Origin: Lithospermum erythrorhizon
Lineage: Eukaryota; Streptophyta; Magnoliopsida; Boraginales; Boraginaceae
Assembly: GCA_019722365.1 (NCBI GenBank)
Contig: JADFUC010000776.1
Span: 372,001-436,000, forward strand
Direction of reading: 5' to 3'
DNA: 64,000 nucleotides
Part shown: in pieces, positions 1 through 12,465 of the stretch
How positions within the stretch are numbered: position 1 is the first letter of the stretch
Layout of the letters: each line of letters opens with the position of its first letter
Made by a program: the position numbers and the translations under genes
The notes under the pieces: generated by a model
Seen by the model: the letters and a program-made list of their open reading frames with translations, nothing else
Databases searched by the model: none
What the model was told of the DNA's origin: nothing

Positions 1-605
1 TCGCGAAAATCTTCAAATGAACAACTACTAAAGCAATTCATCTGTTACCACATTTATCTAGTAAAAGGACTAACAACATCAATTACATGTTCCAGTTACA
101 TTACTTAACATAGTGCTATTATAGGTTATGAATGTGCAAGCAAGTCATGTTACTGCAAAGAGGTTGGTTGTATACTTCATAATTTTGCAGATGAATGTGC
201 TTATACTTCTTAATTTTGCAGATGAATGTGCTATCAAGCAGCTTATTTCCTACGAAAAAGTTCGTAATTGGTGAAAACAATAATCTGGCGTACTTGAATT
301 ATGCAAGAAGATGAAGGTAAAATCTACCTTGCTCTTATCACACCAATTAAGACTCAATGAGAAGAGACTTGTCCTCCGCTGAGAATCTGGAGGAGTAGAC
401 CTGATTATTAATCAAAACACATATAAGACTTTAAGCTAAGCATAGATATCCTATAAAGCATAAGAAATGATCTCATATGTACTACGTGTATTTTGTATTG
501 CATGGCCTCTTACGATAATGCAACATTATTACAAAGGTGACACTTAAAAAGTATTTTGATGCAAAAGTATAATGTGAAAAAATAGATTTATCTATGAAAT
601 AACCG
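1..605. other. Non-coding flank downstream of the TBC pseudogene
   Basis: I see no gene here. Positions of about 180-232 hold a short direct repeat, in which a stretch reading taattttgcagatgaatgtgct occurs twice about 30 bases apart. The rest is AT-rich and probably 3' flank of the minus-strand TBC gene. Confidence 0.5.
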
Positions 606-3600
606 TTAATTGCAAAACCTTGGGGAAGATGAAGCTTTTGATTGTCCAGATTGATATTGCTACGTGGCCTCCAAAAGTGATTTGGCCATAACAACCTTTT
701 TCTCCACTTCGGTTAGCGAAGCCATAGCCTTCTCATATTTGTCCTGTAAGAACAAACTAGTAATTGTCAGCAATGTAAGTCTTACAAGCTATATGATGAT
801 GTCTTTCTAACATCAATGAAATCCATTATCTTACATGTAGCATCCACTCAAATAAGAAAAAGGATTTCTAAGTTCAAATACAAAACAGCCATTTGGATTC
901 CCTTAAAATATGAGAAAAGAGGCCAAATTTTAATAATTACGATAGGCAGAACATACCTGAAAAGCAAGTGCTGCAATTCTCTGAGCTGCGGCTTCTTGTT
1001 CTGCCCTTATTCTAGCATTTTCTGTCGCTTTCTGCTCTTGTTCTAACCTCATTAGCACCTATAGCATGTAGGTTAAGCATGAAAGTGCAGGGTTTGAACA
1101 CATAACAAAATATAGTTATTTTCATGGAACAAAAAACTGCATTAATCCTGTTTAGAAACTGAAAAACAAAAAACCAAACTAGCACCAATGTTGGCGAAAA
1201 ATATGTAAACCTGGAGCATTGCTGTCTCTTGTTGTTTCTTATCAGAAACGGCCCGGCAAAGATCAGCAACTTCTCGATCTAATTATTCAATCTGTGATGT
1301 CTTGAACAGTGAGTAGTTACTACATGCTATTTTAACCTTAGGGACTTAACCTGAACAAAGGATGCTCAATATTTGTTGAATGATTTGTTCAATGGAGGCA
1401 CATGGATGTATAAAGTTGACAGTCGCATGAGATAATTCAGCGGACACTTTTAAGGAGATACACACATATTAAGATAAAAAATTGCACTAACCTTTGCAGT
1501 TAGTTCTCGACAATTGTCTTCCTTGACCATCTCCATGAGAGCTGTCTCTAATTCTTCAGCCCTGATTAGAAAGAGTTACGACCAGTACGAGATAATGTCG
1601 AAATTCATAAGTATCATTGGAAGTTCAATCTGTGGTTCGACTCTATTATTTCCTCGAAAGCGATGAGTTCGCAAAAAAGAACTACAGAGTATAAGATAAA
1701 TATCAAGAACTTAAAGATTTTGCATTGCAATGGAGAAACAAAAGTGACTGGCGAAATAGTACAAATGCATTCCGAGTCCTTCCCTCTGGGACGTACCCAC
1801 AGGAAGGGGGGGAGGGAGACAACAGAAAATGAATCGAGGTTTACGGAGTAGCTAATTGAAAATTCTTGACAAAATGAATCTGAAGCTCAAATACCAATAT
1901 GATGGAGAAGTGTGACGCATTAAAACATCAGATTTTCACCTGAGATCTGCACTTCTCTTCTCTTCCAGCAATTCGGACAGCTCAATCTTCAACCACACAA
2001 TCTGCTTCCAAAAGCAGTTAGAAAACTTCTTTTATTAACATACGGATAGAGCAATACAAACTTGGCATCGCAGGAAGGTTCGTAAAAGAAACAGTCTTAA
2101 CAAATAATACATCGGATTTGCTACATATCCAGTGTTTTCTGAAATGATAGATAACGATACAAAATCCATGCAATAAGTGACAAAATGAGGTAAGAACAAC
2201 AGGTGAAGGAAAGCCTCCAAAGGCATTGACACTTGATCAATTCATGCTAGAGTAAGCAATATGAACTATAGCCCAATCAAAAGACCTCCAGAATCTCTAG
2301 TTAGATATTGGCATGATGCATAAAATGAGAACAATGAATATGTCAAATATGGAATCAGAATGACAAAATCTTAACAGGTGACAGTTTAGAACCTGGTCTT
2401 GAAGGTCTTTAATCGAATCTACTTCTGAATCTGTAGTTATGTCATTTGGGAATTCATCATGATTTGCAGAATCGGAATCTGAAGCTGATATGTTATTAGG
2501 GATAGGCTTATTGCCTGAATTCTTATCAGTTTTGGATTCTTGTATAAGAGGTCCAGGATCATGCTTGAAACTGGCAAGCTTAGTAGCAAGAGATTTGGAT
2601 TCTTTCGGAACCTTCTCATCGTTTTTGGATTCTTCCAAAATAAGTCCAGGATCACGCTTGAAACTAGCAAGCTTAGTAGCAATAGATTTGGATTGTTTGG
2701 AAACCTTATCCCCTCTGTCCCTTTCCTCAAGCACTGCCAGTACGGACGGATGATGCTTTTCTCTGAGACCTTGTAATTTATCTTCAGGTATATTGTTAAA
2801 ACCCATACAAGCAGTCAACACAAGTTGGCTGCCATCAAATGTTGAAGCAGTGAGAGTTTGTAGTAAAGACATAGCATCTCCAGCATCCATTGTTGTAACA
2901 ACAGCAGGACCTGCCATGAGAGGCAACATAATTTTTCGTTCCATTGAAAGGCAGTAAGTTCAATAAGAAAGAAACTCCAACTCCAACTAACTTCATGTTG
3001 GTAGACAAAAAGGTAGTTGTCCAGTACCATATAGCTCCATTATAGCAAGTGCAGTTCGAAATAGCGTAACACGGTTTCCTTCAAATAGAAGCACATCCCA
3101 AACTCGTAGAACTGTAAAGTACTGAGTTAGACGCTGGAACTAAAAGTTATTTTCACAAGTGGATAGGGCTAGTGAGAATTAATAATTAACTTTTCTGTAC
3201 TCACCACTCTCCCATGGTAAGACATTTACAAAAATCGACAAGAACCAGGGTGCAGTTATCCATGTAACCTGAACTCCCAAATAATCAAGATGATTCGCTG
3301 CAGAAGAAGCATTGGAATGTTTAAGAACTTCTTTCAACTATTCATTCTGTGAATATAGAATTTATGTGGCAGAGACAACAGACCTAGTTTAGGAAATCTT
3401 TCTCGCATTAGTTCTTCAAATACGAGTTGATCTACCTAACAATGTGAAGTAACTATCCCAATTAGACATGACAGAGGGATGTATTATTCAAATTGCAGGT
3501 AATTTTAGCTTAAGTGTGTGTAGACAAGAACCTGAGCTTCTGTCATTTTCTCTGAGAAATAATCATCAAACTAATCATCAATAATACCCACCAACGTCCT

Positions 3601-6307
3601 GAAAGTTCAGTACGAACTAGTGTATACTGTTAATGTACGTGAAAAGCTTAAAAATGTGAATGAACTCCACACTTCTATTGAAATTTGAAAGGAAGGTCTA
3701 TTAACTTGAGAAATATTTTAATTCAGCTCTCAACAAATCATCTTAACCTATAGGCTATATCTATCAAATAACTTTCGCCAAATTTTGTAAATCTTTCTTA
3801 CTTTCAGAATGTATAGATTACATGAGAACATTACTCTAGCAGGAGCATCTGCAATCAGACTAATCAATTCAATGAGTTTGACGCTTACCAAAAGGCATTT
3901 TCCTCAGGCACTATCAGCAACAACAAACCAGCAAAAAAGTGCATGGCCTGAAATTAATATAGCACATTATGTTGCTGATCAGTAAACGCTCTATTTCTCA
4001 ACATCTAATAGGAGGAAAATTTCTCATGCAATTCTCCAGCTACAGTATAGATCCCGAACTCCCGGTTCTTTGTTCCACACTGTCATTATACGTTATAACC
4101 AGTTGTTCCTGAGTTCATTGGGTCATCTCAGTGACAAGATGCAAAGTTCACCATTCTTCGGACTTGAGAGACATAGGCTTAGAGCAGTTAAGGGAACCAT
4201 ACAAATCATGAAAAGATTGGAAGTGTAGAGCATATGCCCAACTGATGGGTTGTGTCGAGCATATGCTAAAAGTAATCTTCGTAATGAATCTTTACCACTC
4301 TCATTTAAGGCTGGATGTCCTGGAAATGTCCGAGGCAAATCCTGTAGACACATGCACGAAGTTAGCAAATTTGGTCTAAATGGAAAAACAAAAGGATCAC
4401 AAGAAAGCCTGAAAGGTCCACATAGAACATATATAGCTATACTTCATCAAATGTTGAATAGGAATCAACTAGAGCAACGGACTAAAAGATTTAGCGAATA
4501 ACATAAAAAAAGAACATTGGAAATCACCCAAGTTGCAATCTAGTAGAAGTTGAAATGAATCATATAAGGATGTGAGCAAATAAGAAACCACATTCTCAAA
4601 CAAGACCAACCATCTGGGTTCCAAAAAGAAGTCCAACCTACACATAAAAAAGATTGAGATAAATTCCAGGGCCCATGCATCTAATGACCTTCTGTCCTTC
4701 TCAATCTGCTTTTTCCATTTCTCTGGAACATCAACTCTATCATTGATTCGCCCTTCGTTCACAGAGCCAGATGTTGATTTGACATTGTTTTGATCATCAC
4801 CAGCATGACCTTCTGGCTTAAACAAATCCTGATAATATTTCTCCACATGACGTGATCTAGCACCAACAAGAGCTTGCCACACCTGAAACATGAAGAGTTC
4901 CCTCAAAGAAAGTCACTTATCGTCTACTAAATTTACTTAATGAAAGATCAGTAACCTCTCCCCTAAGATTCCTCGGTACTCCTCCTTGAACAAGGAATTC
5001 AAGTTCTTGCTCCCAGGGAAAGAAAGGCTGCCCTTCAGTTACAGTAGTGTTCATACTATCATCTAACATTTCATTCACACATTGTTCTTCCACGTTTTTG
5101 TCCTCAGAAGCCCCTCTTGATCAACTTAACTCTGGGATTGCTCGAAGAGGATGTTTACCAGTAATCATATGTTCATTTTTTGTGATCTTGTTCTTCTTAA
5201 CACGAAAACTCATCATGTAATCTAGGGCACCTAGAGAAGGTCTTATTTCAGCCCATGTCTGTACAGCTTTACGTTTCGCTCCCAGGGGAACTGGCTCCTC
5301 TTCATTGAGATCACTTGTTACTACCTTTTTCTCAATGTCATTAGTTGCCTGAATATCAGATGTATGGTTTTCCGACTGAATTATCGTCTTTATCATCATG
5401 TTTGTCTGCAGAATTAATTGTTTCAGTGTTATCTTTGTCCAACTTATCTGTGCCTGAAGAATGCGCATCAACAGACGCCTCTTGTTGTTCAAGAAACACC
5501 TTCCATTTACGCGATCGTTCATCTTCCTCTTCCTGAAGCAAACAAATCAATCTTAGGAGCCAAAAACAAAGTTTACATCTGCCAATTACCTAATTTGTCA
5601 TTTCTCGTTTATGTAAATACTCTCCCATTATTATCTCACGTTTTCATTTTTCGAGACATAAACTTTGACTATGAGTCATTTTTTAATTATATTATGAAAA
5701 AATACAAGCAGATAATAGTATGAAATATTTTCAAATACAAATTCAATTATATCAATTTTACATTTATTCGAATAAGGAATATAAATTTATCCACGTTCAA
5801 AGTTTCGACTCAAAAGTAAAAAACGTCAATTGTATTAAACTGAAGATAGCATAACATTACAAACATAAACACACACACACACACAAAGACCTAGAAGCTG
5901 TTTAGCTACTATCTTTCTTGAAAACATGCAGAAATGATCAAATGAAGAAAACATCATCATTCATCACCTTATATATGTTTGTATATTCTTTGTATCTTTG
6001 AAGATTTTGAGGTCTCACACTGAAACCGTAGGCATCCCTGTTAATGAAACAATCATAACTTAAAATCTTGGTAATATAAATAAGGTACAACCAAAATTAG
6101 ATGAACATATTAAATATACCTGGATTCTACAGTCAGTGAACGCTTACTCAATAAGGACAACAACATACTTCCCTAAAAACACTAATCTAATGTCAGATCC
6201 AGCATTATCCTAATCCAGCATTATCCTACTAACCTACTAAGTGGGGTAGTAATACGACGTATCCATTCAGCTCTATGTTGAGTCATCTCTTCCGTTAAAT
6301 CCATCAT
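606..6307 (-). pseudogene. TBC-domain Rab GTPase-activating protein, decayed copy
   Basis: The intact family stimulates GTP hydrolysis by Rab/Ypt GTPases in membrane traffic. Recognisable exons in order (minus strand) are about 6307-6234, 6172-6120, 6037-5968 (DAYGFSVRPQNLQRY), 5532-4956 (ending LVQGGVPRNLRGE), 4882-4689 (VWQALVGARSRHVEKYYQDL), 4341-about 4255 (DLPRTFPGHPALNE), 3947-3889, 3598-3532, then further TBC exons (VDQLVFEELMRERFPKL; NHLDYLGVQVTWIT; VLRVWDVLLFEGNRV; PAVVTTMDAGDAM) and C-terminal coiled-coil exons near 1990, 1530, 1260, 1020 and 740-606. Exon order and splice sites are kept. The reading frame is broken by TGA at 5121-5123, TAG at 3571-3573 (the family has Tyr), TAA at 1283-1285 (the family has Gln), TAG at 660-662 (the family has Leu), a frame change around 5360-5400, and a wrong exon phase at 4689. 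Retained introns indicate decay of a normal gene rather than a retrocopy. A truncated product is possible but would lack a complete TBC domain. Confidence 0.8.
2531..2712 (-). repeat. Tandem duplication inside a TBC pseudogene exon
   Basis: Two adjacent copies of about 90 bases encode the related segments SIATKLASFKRDPG and SLATKLASFKHDPG. The family normally has one such segment after the TBC domain. The copies have diverged by several substitutions, so the duplication is not recent. Confidence 0.7.
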
Positions 6308-7301
6308 GTCAAAACTGAAGTCCACTTTCAACAAACAACAATATTTGTCTTGATAATTGCTTGAATTTATTGTGCAATGAAACAATTGTAGTTGAGTAGA
6401 AAACTGAAGTGGGATTTTTTTTCTTCTTTTTCTTGGAAGAATATTTCAGTTATGTTAACCAACTTCTCCTAAAATTACTGAGTTAAACACAACTTTACAA
6501 GATTTTCACTCACATAATTTCAGAATTTCCTCCCTCAATGACACGTGTAAAAACAAGCTTCCATGCAGATACAAATAAACAGAAAATGGGAATTCAAGAG
6601 TGGATTTGACTTTTCTTTTAAAGTTTATGAAATGTATTAATGGTAATTGCATGTTTTGGTAACTTGATATTTTTCAGTCATTTTTATTACTCTCTAAGTT
6701 AGAACTTTCATTATTATTGTAATTTCTATTACTATGAACTATCAAAAACCAAAACACAACCTAATTCTACGTTCTGAAACCTATCAAAAACCGAAACACA
6801 ACCTAGTTCTGAAATCTATCAAAAACCGAAACACAACCTAGTTCCACGTTCCGGAAATATTGTGTTGCAATTGGAGTCTGAGACAAAGTTAAGAAATTTG
6901 TGTAATATATCAACCTGATGTTGGTTTTGCATTATTACTAAGAAGCAAACGCTTAACACTGTCAGATGATTATCAAGCAGCAAAACTATAGTTTTATAAT
7001 ATATTGAAATCTAAAATACATCATAACATACTATCACAGGCTCATAAAGTAAAGAATTCCTCGCCTATGATACATTATTTTAGTAAATGAACATCTTGAA
7101 CACTTCAGTTACATGTACTTAGATAGATAACTTGTACAAATTTATTCATATGTTCGAGTACCCATATCTCTGCTGCTTGATCGTCTCCACGCCACGCTCA
7201 CCTCTACCCCTGCAAATGAGGGGAATGATTGAGCTAAACAATAAAATTTTCAGGTTAGCTTGGCAGGGAAGATACCATACTATAGAAACTTGTAATTACC
7301 A
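6308..7301. other. Intergenic region with a small minisatellite
   Basis: No gene is seen between the TBC pseudogene and the glutathione transferase gene. At about 6737-6855 there are three near copies of a unit containing ctatcaaaaaccgaaacaca followed by acctagttc, spaced 37-44 bases apart. The rest is AT-rich. The 7140-7300 part is probably the 3' UTR of the downstream minus-strand gene. Confidence 0.5.
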
Positions 7302-9614
7302 CTAGGCGAGGGGAGTCAGGCGACGCTTGTACAACTCCACGAGAAATTTGGGGTCACATTTAGTTGGCTTGTACGCGTCCAACTTGTTAATCTCCTGCAC
7401 AAAGTTGGAACAATACACAAACAAATTTCAAATATTTGTATAACGGTAAAACCATTTATACAATGTTTCAAAATCCAGTTCCATTCATTCGGATTAAACT
7501 CGAGATTACAATTATAAACCACTTCGGGGTCCATATCACTACTTTATAGCAAAGTGGGTTGTTAAACAAAAATTACATACAACATTTTTTTTTACAACGA
7601 ACTTCACAAAGATACTTAGATATTTCTTGTTGGATATCGTCGAGTCACGAATCTATGCATTTCAGAAAATCCGAGGTTCATTGAACGCAACATATCAGTA
7701 GCAATACATGCAGAGGAAAAATATAAAATCTGTAATCGATATACCTCAATCCATGTTGCTAGTTTAGGCCTGCCAGCTGTGATGTCATACTTGACCACTT
7801 CTTGCAAATAGATTTGGTACCTTTCAACAAACGGAGCATATACCGCGTCAACCTGAAGATAACATTACTCGAAGTTGAAGAATAACGTTACAATTCTAAA
7901 TGATATACGGAGTATAACAGATCATGTCATTTCAGTGCCTTGAAATAGGAATTCCAAATCAGTGCAGCAGCAATTAGGCAACATACTTGACTGAATTGCT
8001 CGCCAAGAAAGAAAGGGCCATCGCTGAATTTTCCCAAAGCTGTTTCCAGGTGATCATATGCACCAGCTGTTACGAGTACATTTCCAATCAAAGCTCATAT
8101 CATACAATATTAATTTCAGAACCGCTATTGAATATCCAACTAAATTAAATTAAGCAAACAAAGAATTAGATGTGTACCGCCATCCTTCACTGGATCTCCT
8201 TTAGCACTAGTCCAGAAAATTTTATTGAACTCCTCACTGTAGGAAATGAGCTCTTCTGCAAATTTCCGTTTATCGGGATCCTGCAACATTGTGGAATTTA
8301 TCATACCGGCTTTAACTTTTTTCTGAACTCCAAAATATCAATAAGAAACCATCATAATTCTTACCTCAGGCAGAAGTGATGGGCCTTCAAAGTTACCATC
8401 GATATATTTTACTAAATCCAAGCTCTCTCCAATGACTTTGCCATTGTGCTCCAGTGCTGGAACCTATACCAGAAGGCAGGAGATGTTATAGATTTAGAAA
8501 TGATAGAATTCTTCTTAGTGGACAATGTCCATACTATTTTTTTCATTTAACATAAATATTTCAAATTCATGTGGAGTCGAATTAATTATATTCCGATTCT
8601 TGGATATAATAATTTTCATGTACCATGGAGTCAAAAGATTTTGTGTCTCTAGCTCTTATAATGAAAAAAAATCAAAATGGCTCATTAAGCTAACTACAAT
8701 TCTTATATATTGTGAAGTAGTAGATAGTGTTTGTACTTGGGTCAATTCAAAAAATCCAACCTACTACCAAAGGGGTAAGGTTACGTACTATCCGATTTTC
8801 AGAAGCATTGAAGAGTGCTAATAAGAGTGCTAATGTATGTGACTTTCGGATATAATAGAATAAATCAAAATGACTTCTTACATTAGATTACATTAGATGG
8901 TCATTTCACTTCATCTTGGTCAATTCGAAAACAACGTATTATCACATATAAAGATATATCACATATAAAGATCTATATAATCCGACCCCTTTTTCCGCTT
9001 AGGAAGGATGCTCTTTAAAGGCATTGGATGCACGTTGTGATGTTCTTTTAACATCCATAACATTTTAATCAATAATTCATCCAATTCCATAAACATATAT
9101 AGAAGTATAACACAGTAAAAATTAAATTTTAAAAATGGATAAGATGGAAGGCAAGGGAATAAAAATAAAATGACACCTTATTCTCAGGGTATACTTTCTC
9201 CTTGTACCAAGCAGGTCTATCTTCAAGGTCAATAGGAACCAGCTTGATCTTGTCTTGCAACCCCTAAAAACACAAACACAAACTAATCCTTTGAAAGGAA
9301 ACATGACAAACAAAATGAGACAAACTGTTAAAGTGACACGTACGCATTGATTTTAGAGTGAAACGTCATAAACTCTTATCACAAACCACAAACCTTGTAA
9401 TTCCTGACGATCCATGCTCGTTGAGCAAAAGGGCACTGATGATTTGTGTACAACCTTGCAATAAATAAATAAAAAACGAAATTGAATCATTTCAAGAACC
9501 AAAAAAGAAAATTAAAAAAAGATGTATAGTGAAAGAGTACCTTGTGGTTCCATCAAACAAAGGAGGTGGTGAAGAAGAAGAATTCAGATATGGTGGAAGA
9601 ACTTCTGACACCAT
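7302..9614 (-). CDS. GSTL: Lambda-class glutathione S-transferase (GSTL)
   Basis: Lambda GSTs are soluble plant enzymes that act as glutathione-dependent thiol transferases or reductases, for example on glutathionylated flavonoids, rather than conjugating xenobiotics. Eight exons join in frame: 9614-9541, 9454-9394, 9263-9177, 8463-8365, 8280-8178, 8066-7987, 7852-7745, 7394-7302, giving 234 residues, the normal family length. The thioredoxin-fold active site CPFA has its catalytic Cys at residue 32, where most plant GSTs have Ser. Other family signatures are [48 protein letters not shown] and [16 protein letters not shown]. An in-frame upstream ATG exists at 9680, but it sits at the transcription start expected from a TATA box at 9706-9713, so I chose 9614. 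No transit peptide is evident, so a cytosolic protein is likely. Intron 3 carries SINE-like debris. Confidence 0.93.
8570..9040 (+). repeat. Two degenerate SINE-like repeats (Angio-domain type) in GSTL intron
   Basis: Two related segments within the intron between GSTL exons 3 and 4 share the order: ggatataat..., caaaatggctyatta, a run ending gggtcaattc, ggtaaggttacgtactatccga, and a tail with aggcattg. The second copy (about 8850-9035) keeps atccgaccccttttt and cgcttaggaagga. This resembles the conserved 3' region known as the Angio-domain in plant SINEs. A third copy lies in MORF9 intron 1 near 53580-53830. An 18-base duplication (atcacatataaagatata) sits at 8940-8975. Confidence 0.5.
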
Positions 9615-9705
9615 TTTAGTACAAATTGATGAAATGTTGCAGTTTGTTGTAATGATTATGTTCCAACGTGATCTAATCATCTAAATCTAAGTGATAAACG
9701 TTTGT

Positions 9706-9713
9706 TATTTATA
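9706..9713 (-). promoter_or_regulatory. TATA box of the GSTL gene
   Basis: On the minus strand this reads TATAAATA, about 92 bases upstream of the chosen start codon at 9614. It predicts transcription starting near 9675-9680. A single TGACG motif, of the kind bound by TGA-type bZIP factors at stress-inducible GST genes, lies further upstream at 9771-9775. A full two-site as-1 element is not clear. Confidence 0.5.
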
Positions 9714-9850
9714 GAAACCCACGTCTCTGTGGTAGTCTGGTAGATGTACAATTATTCATCACTTGTGTGATGACGCAGATCTAAGCGTACCTATTTCCAG
9801 ATCATCTAGTGCTTTATTTAAAAAAATAAAAAATAATTACTGTTATTACT

Positions 9851-10149
9851 CGATAGGTTCATTTCGAACATCATTATTATAAATAATGATAAAATAATTA
9901 AATAAATCCTAATGTGTTAGATAATTGAAATCCTTAACCTAATGATCATATGCTATTCATATTCTTGAACTACACGTAGGAGATAAATTTCTAGATATAC
10001 CTGTGACCAATGTACTGATAGTTTCTCAGAAATCGACTCATACAAAATTGTTCATAGGAAGAATCTAACCCACACAATAAAGGAAGGTCAGAGATGTCAC
10101 AATAGTCTATCAGCTTTTTATCAATTGAGTTATGACTCGGAACAATAAA
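9851..10149 (-). repeat. Possible tRNA-derived SINE, minus strand
   Basis: Read on the minus strand from about 10140, the sequence has an A-box-like stretch (taactcaattgataaaaagc) followed about 40 bases later by a B-box-like stretch (gggttagattcttcc). The 21-base motif gataggttcatttcgaacat occurs at the low end (about 9852) and again just beyond the high end (about 10151), with similarity continuing past it. The repeat could be target-site duplication or the 3' end of a neighbouring copy. Strongly degenerate. Confidence 0.35.
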
Positions 10150-11473
10150 TGATAGGTTCATTTCGAACATCGTAATAACGAAATAGTTAAATGAGGTTAG
10201 ATAATCTAGATTTTAGTGCTACCCTAGCATCACCAGTGCTCGCTGCATATTGTATCAAATATGCTAAAACATACTTACTAGATTATCTATATAATACTTA
10301 AGCTCATAAATCGGAATCTGTTACTCTTATTACAAACTTTTTTACTAGTAGGATCTTATTACTAGTAGGATCTTATAAATGTTTTACCATTTATTTCCTT
10401 CTATTTATTTTGTCCACAAATATTAACCTAATATTCATTCTATTTATGAAAATTACTTCAATGTGACTTTGTTGCAAGTCTTTTTATGAACGTAACCAAA
10501 GTCTTTCTTTACAGTTTACACGCTCTAATTCATGAAAAATTATGCTTATTGAGTTATTGTTAATAGTATTAACGAGAAATGTGTCACGTTTGTGTAAATG
10601 TGAGGGTAATAATGAAGACAGTGAAATAACCAATTAAGGATGCCAAAAGCATTTTGGAGTTTTCCATAATCACATTTAATTTCATCTTATGATAGCAACC
10701 AGTGAGGCATTTTGCATATGGCAAAGATATCGACTAGGTGCGTGATGGGGAGGATGGAGCGGGGCGCAAAAGTAGAGGAGTTGGCAATTGCCGAGAGGCC
10801 CTTGCACCATTTCTCGTAATTTTATATACGTATCTCAGATTATTTATTTTGTACTTAAAATTCCTCGTACTTTTTTCCCGAATATGTCTCTCGAACTTTT
10901 TATTGTCTAGGTACTCGACTTAGACCTCATTACCTCACTAAAATATATAAATAAAACGATTATATTACCCCAAAACACACATAGTAAAATGATTATTTTA
11001 TTTCTAACATTGCATTAAAATATATGAATTGATAAAATATGAAAAACTAAAGTGATAAGAGCTAAAATCGACTGTATTTTTTCTATTAACACACTCCACC
11101 CTCACCCTCTAACCCCACCCTCATCCCCAAATTAATCACCAGCACTCCACTCACACCCCCAAACATAACACCAACCACAAGTAGTTTCATCAAGAATCCT
11201 TTAATCAAATTCAGTATTTTTCAACAGAATTCCAATGTGCTTAGCATCTCCAAGCCTTATTAACTTATGAACATATATTCGCACGAGACATCATTCACAC
11301 CATTTCAAGATCCTTATTCCTATTTTAGAAGTTTTGTGGAGTCTCTGCATTTAAACAATGTGCAACGAATTCCTAAAGTAACTACTAGTACCCATAGTTG
11401 GTCAAAATTTAGTTCCAATCCCCAATTGGATGGATTTAATTAGATTCTACATGCCCAATGCAAGCCACATTAA

Positions 11474-11722
11474 TGTTAGATTATTGAGAAGTTAATTTAA
11501 TGCGAATGGTCCATATAAAATAAAAAGGCTAATTCTATTATTAAGAGTTTGCTGATGGTTATCATACATTAAATACGAGTTGTGGGCATTAATTGCACCC
11601 TCTCTTCTCCCTCATTAATTTAATAAATGATATAATAACCATCACACCAAACTCTTAATAATAATTAAATTTTCATTTTATATGGACCATTAAATATATT
11701 AAATTAATATAATAATCTAACA
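11474..11722. mobile_element. MITE-like foldback element with about 90-bp inverted arms
   Basis: The left arm starts tgttagattattgagaagtt and contains aatggtccatataaaat and tattaagagttt. The right arm is its imperfect reverse complement, containing aaactcttaata and attttatatggaccatt and ending aataatctaaca. The arms cover most of the 249-bp element, with a short spacer near 11600. There is no coding capacity. The target-site duplication is not obvious, so the superfamily is uncertain. Confidence 0.65.
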
Positions 11723-12465
11723 CACAAACAGCCAGGCAGACACTCTCATTTGTAACATTTGTAGTCTTTCTTGGTAGTTTACTTGTTGCTGCTATTTTTA
11801 GGTTCTAGCAATGATAAGATCCATAGGGTAGATAGCCACATCCCTCGTAGAAAGGTCCTCCTCCATAGTATGCACCGTTGTTGAAACTACCTGTGGTTGG
11901 TGTTATGTTTGGGGACTTTATGTGGCAGAAGGATAGGTACATCAAAAACAAGAAAATGGAAGTGTTGAAATTACTGAAACACCCTCACGAACTCGGCTCA
12001 TAAATGCTTTAATTTTCTCCAGTTAGTTAATAAACAAGAAAATTATGCACTTGTTAAGAGAGTAACAAGCAAATTGCTAGTAAACAAAACAAACAAAAAA
12101 TACAAATGACTATTATAAACAAACAAAACAATCATTCGCTTCTTTTCAAACAAACATCAAAAGAGTTCGCTTGTTTCCTTACAAACTTTGGCGGAATTCG
12201 CTTGTATGCTTACAAACATTAAAATAAATTAACGATCTCTCAATTTCAATTTGAAATAGACTTGTAATTAATTCTAATTAAATTGTAATCAGTTTGAAAA
12301 AGAATTGTGTAGGACTCGTTCCTTGATCCAATCTCATTGGCGAACGCAAAATCAATTTGAATTGACTACTAATTAATTCATACTTTATTAGTTAGACTAT
12401 GTAAATTATTTGATATAACAGTTTAGTAAGAGAGATAGAATGACAGAATTAATCAAGTAATTAAC

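Larger units (their letters stand above)
9715..12465. other. Intergenic repeat-rich region
   Basis: No protein gene is supported here. Contents are the SINE-like unit at 9.85-10.15 kb, a 17-base tandem duplication (actagtaggatcttatt) at about 10343-10377, a short GC-richer patch at 10730-10810 with the palindrome ggcaattgcc, and the inverted-repeat element at 11474-11722. Confidence 0.5.

Noticed and set aside
10738..10923. ORF and ggcaattgcc palindrome considered as a gene or a second Helitron end
   Set aside because: The ORF has no recognisable motif, and the palindrome is not followed by a CTRR terminus.
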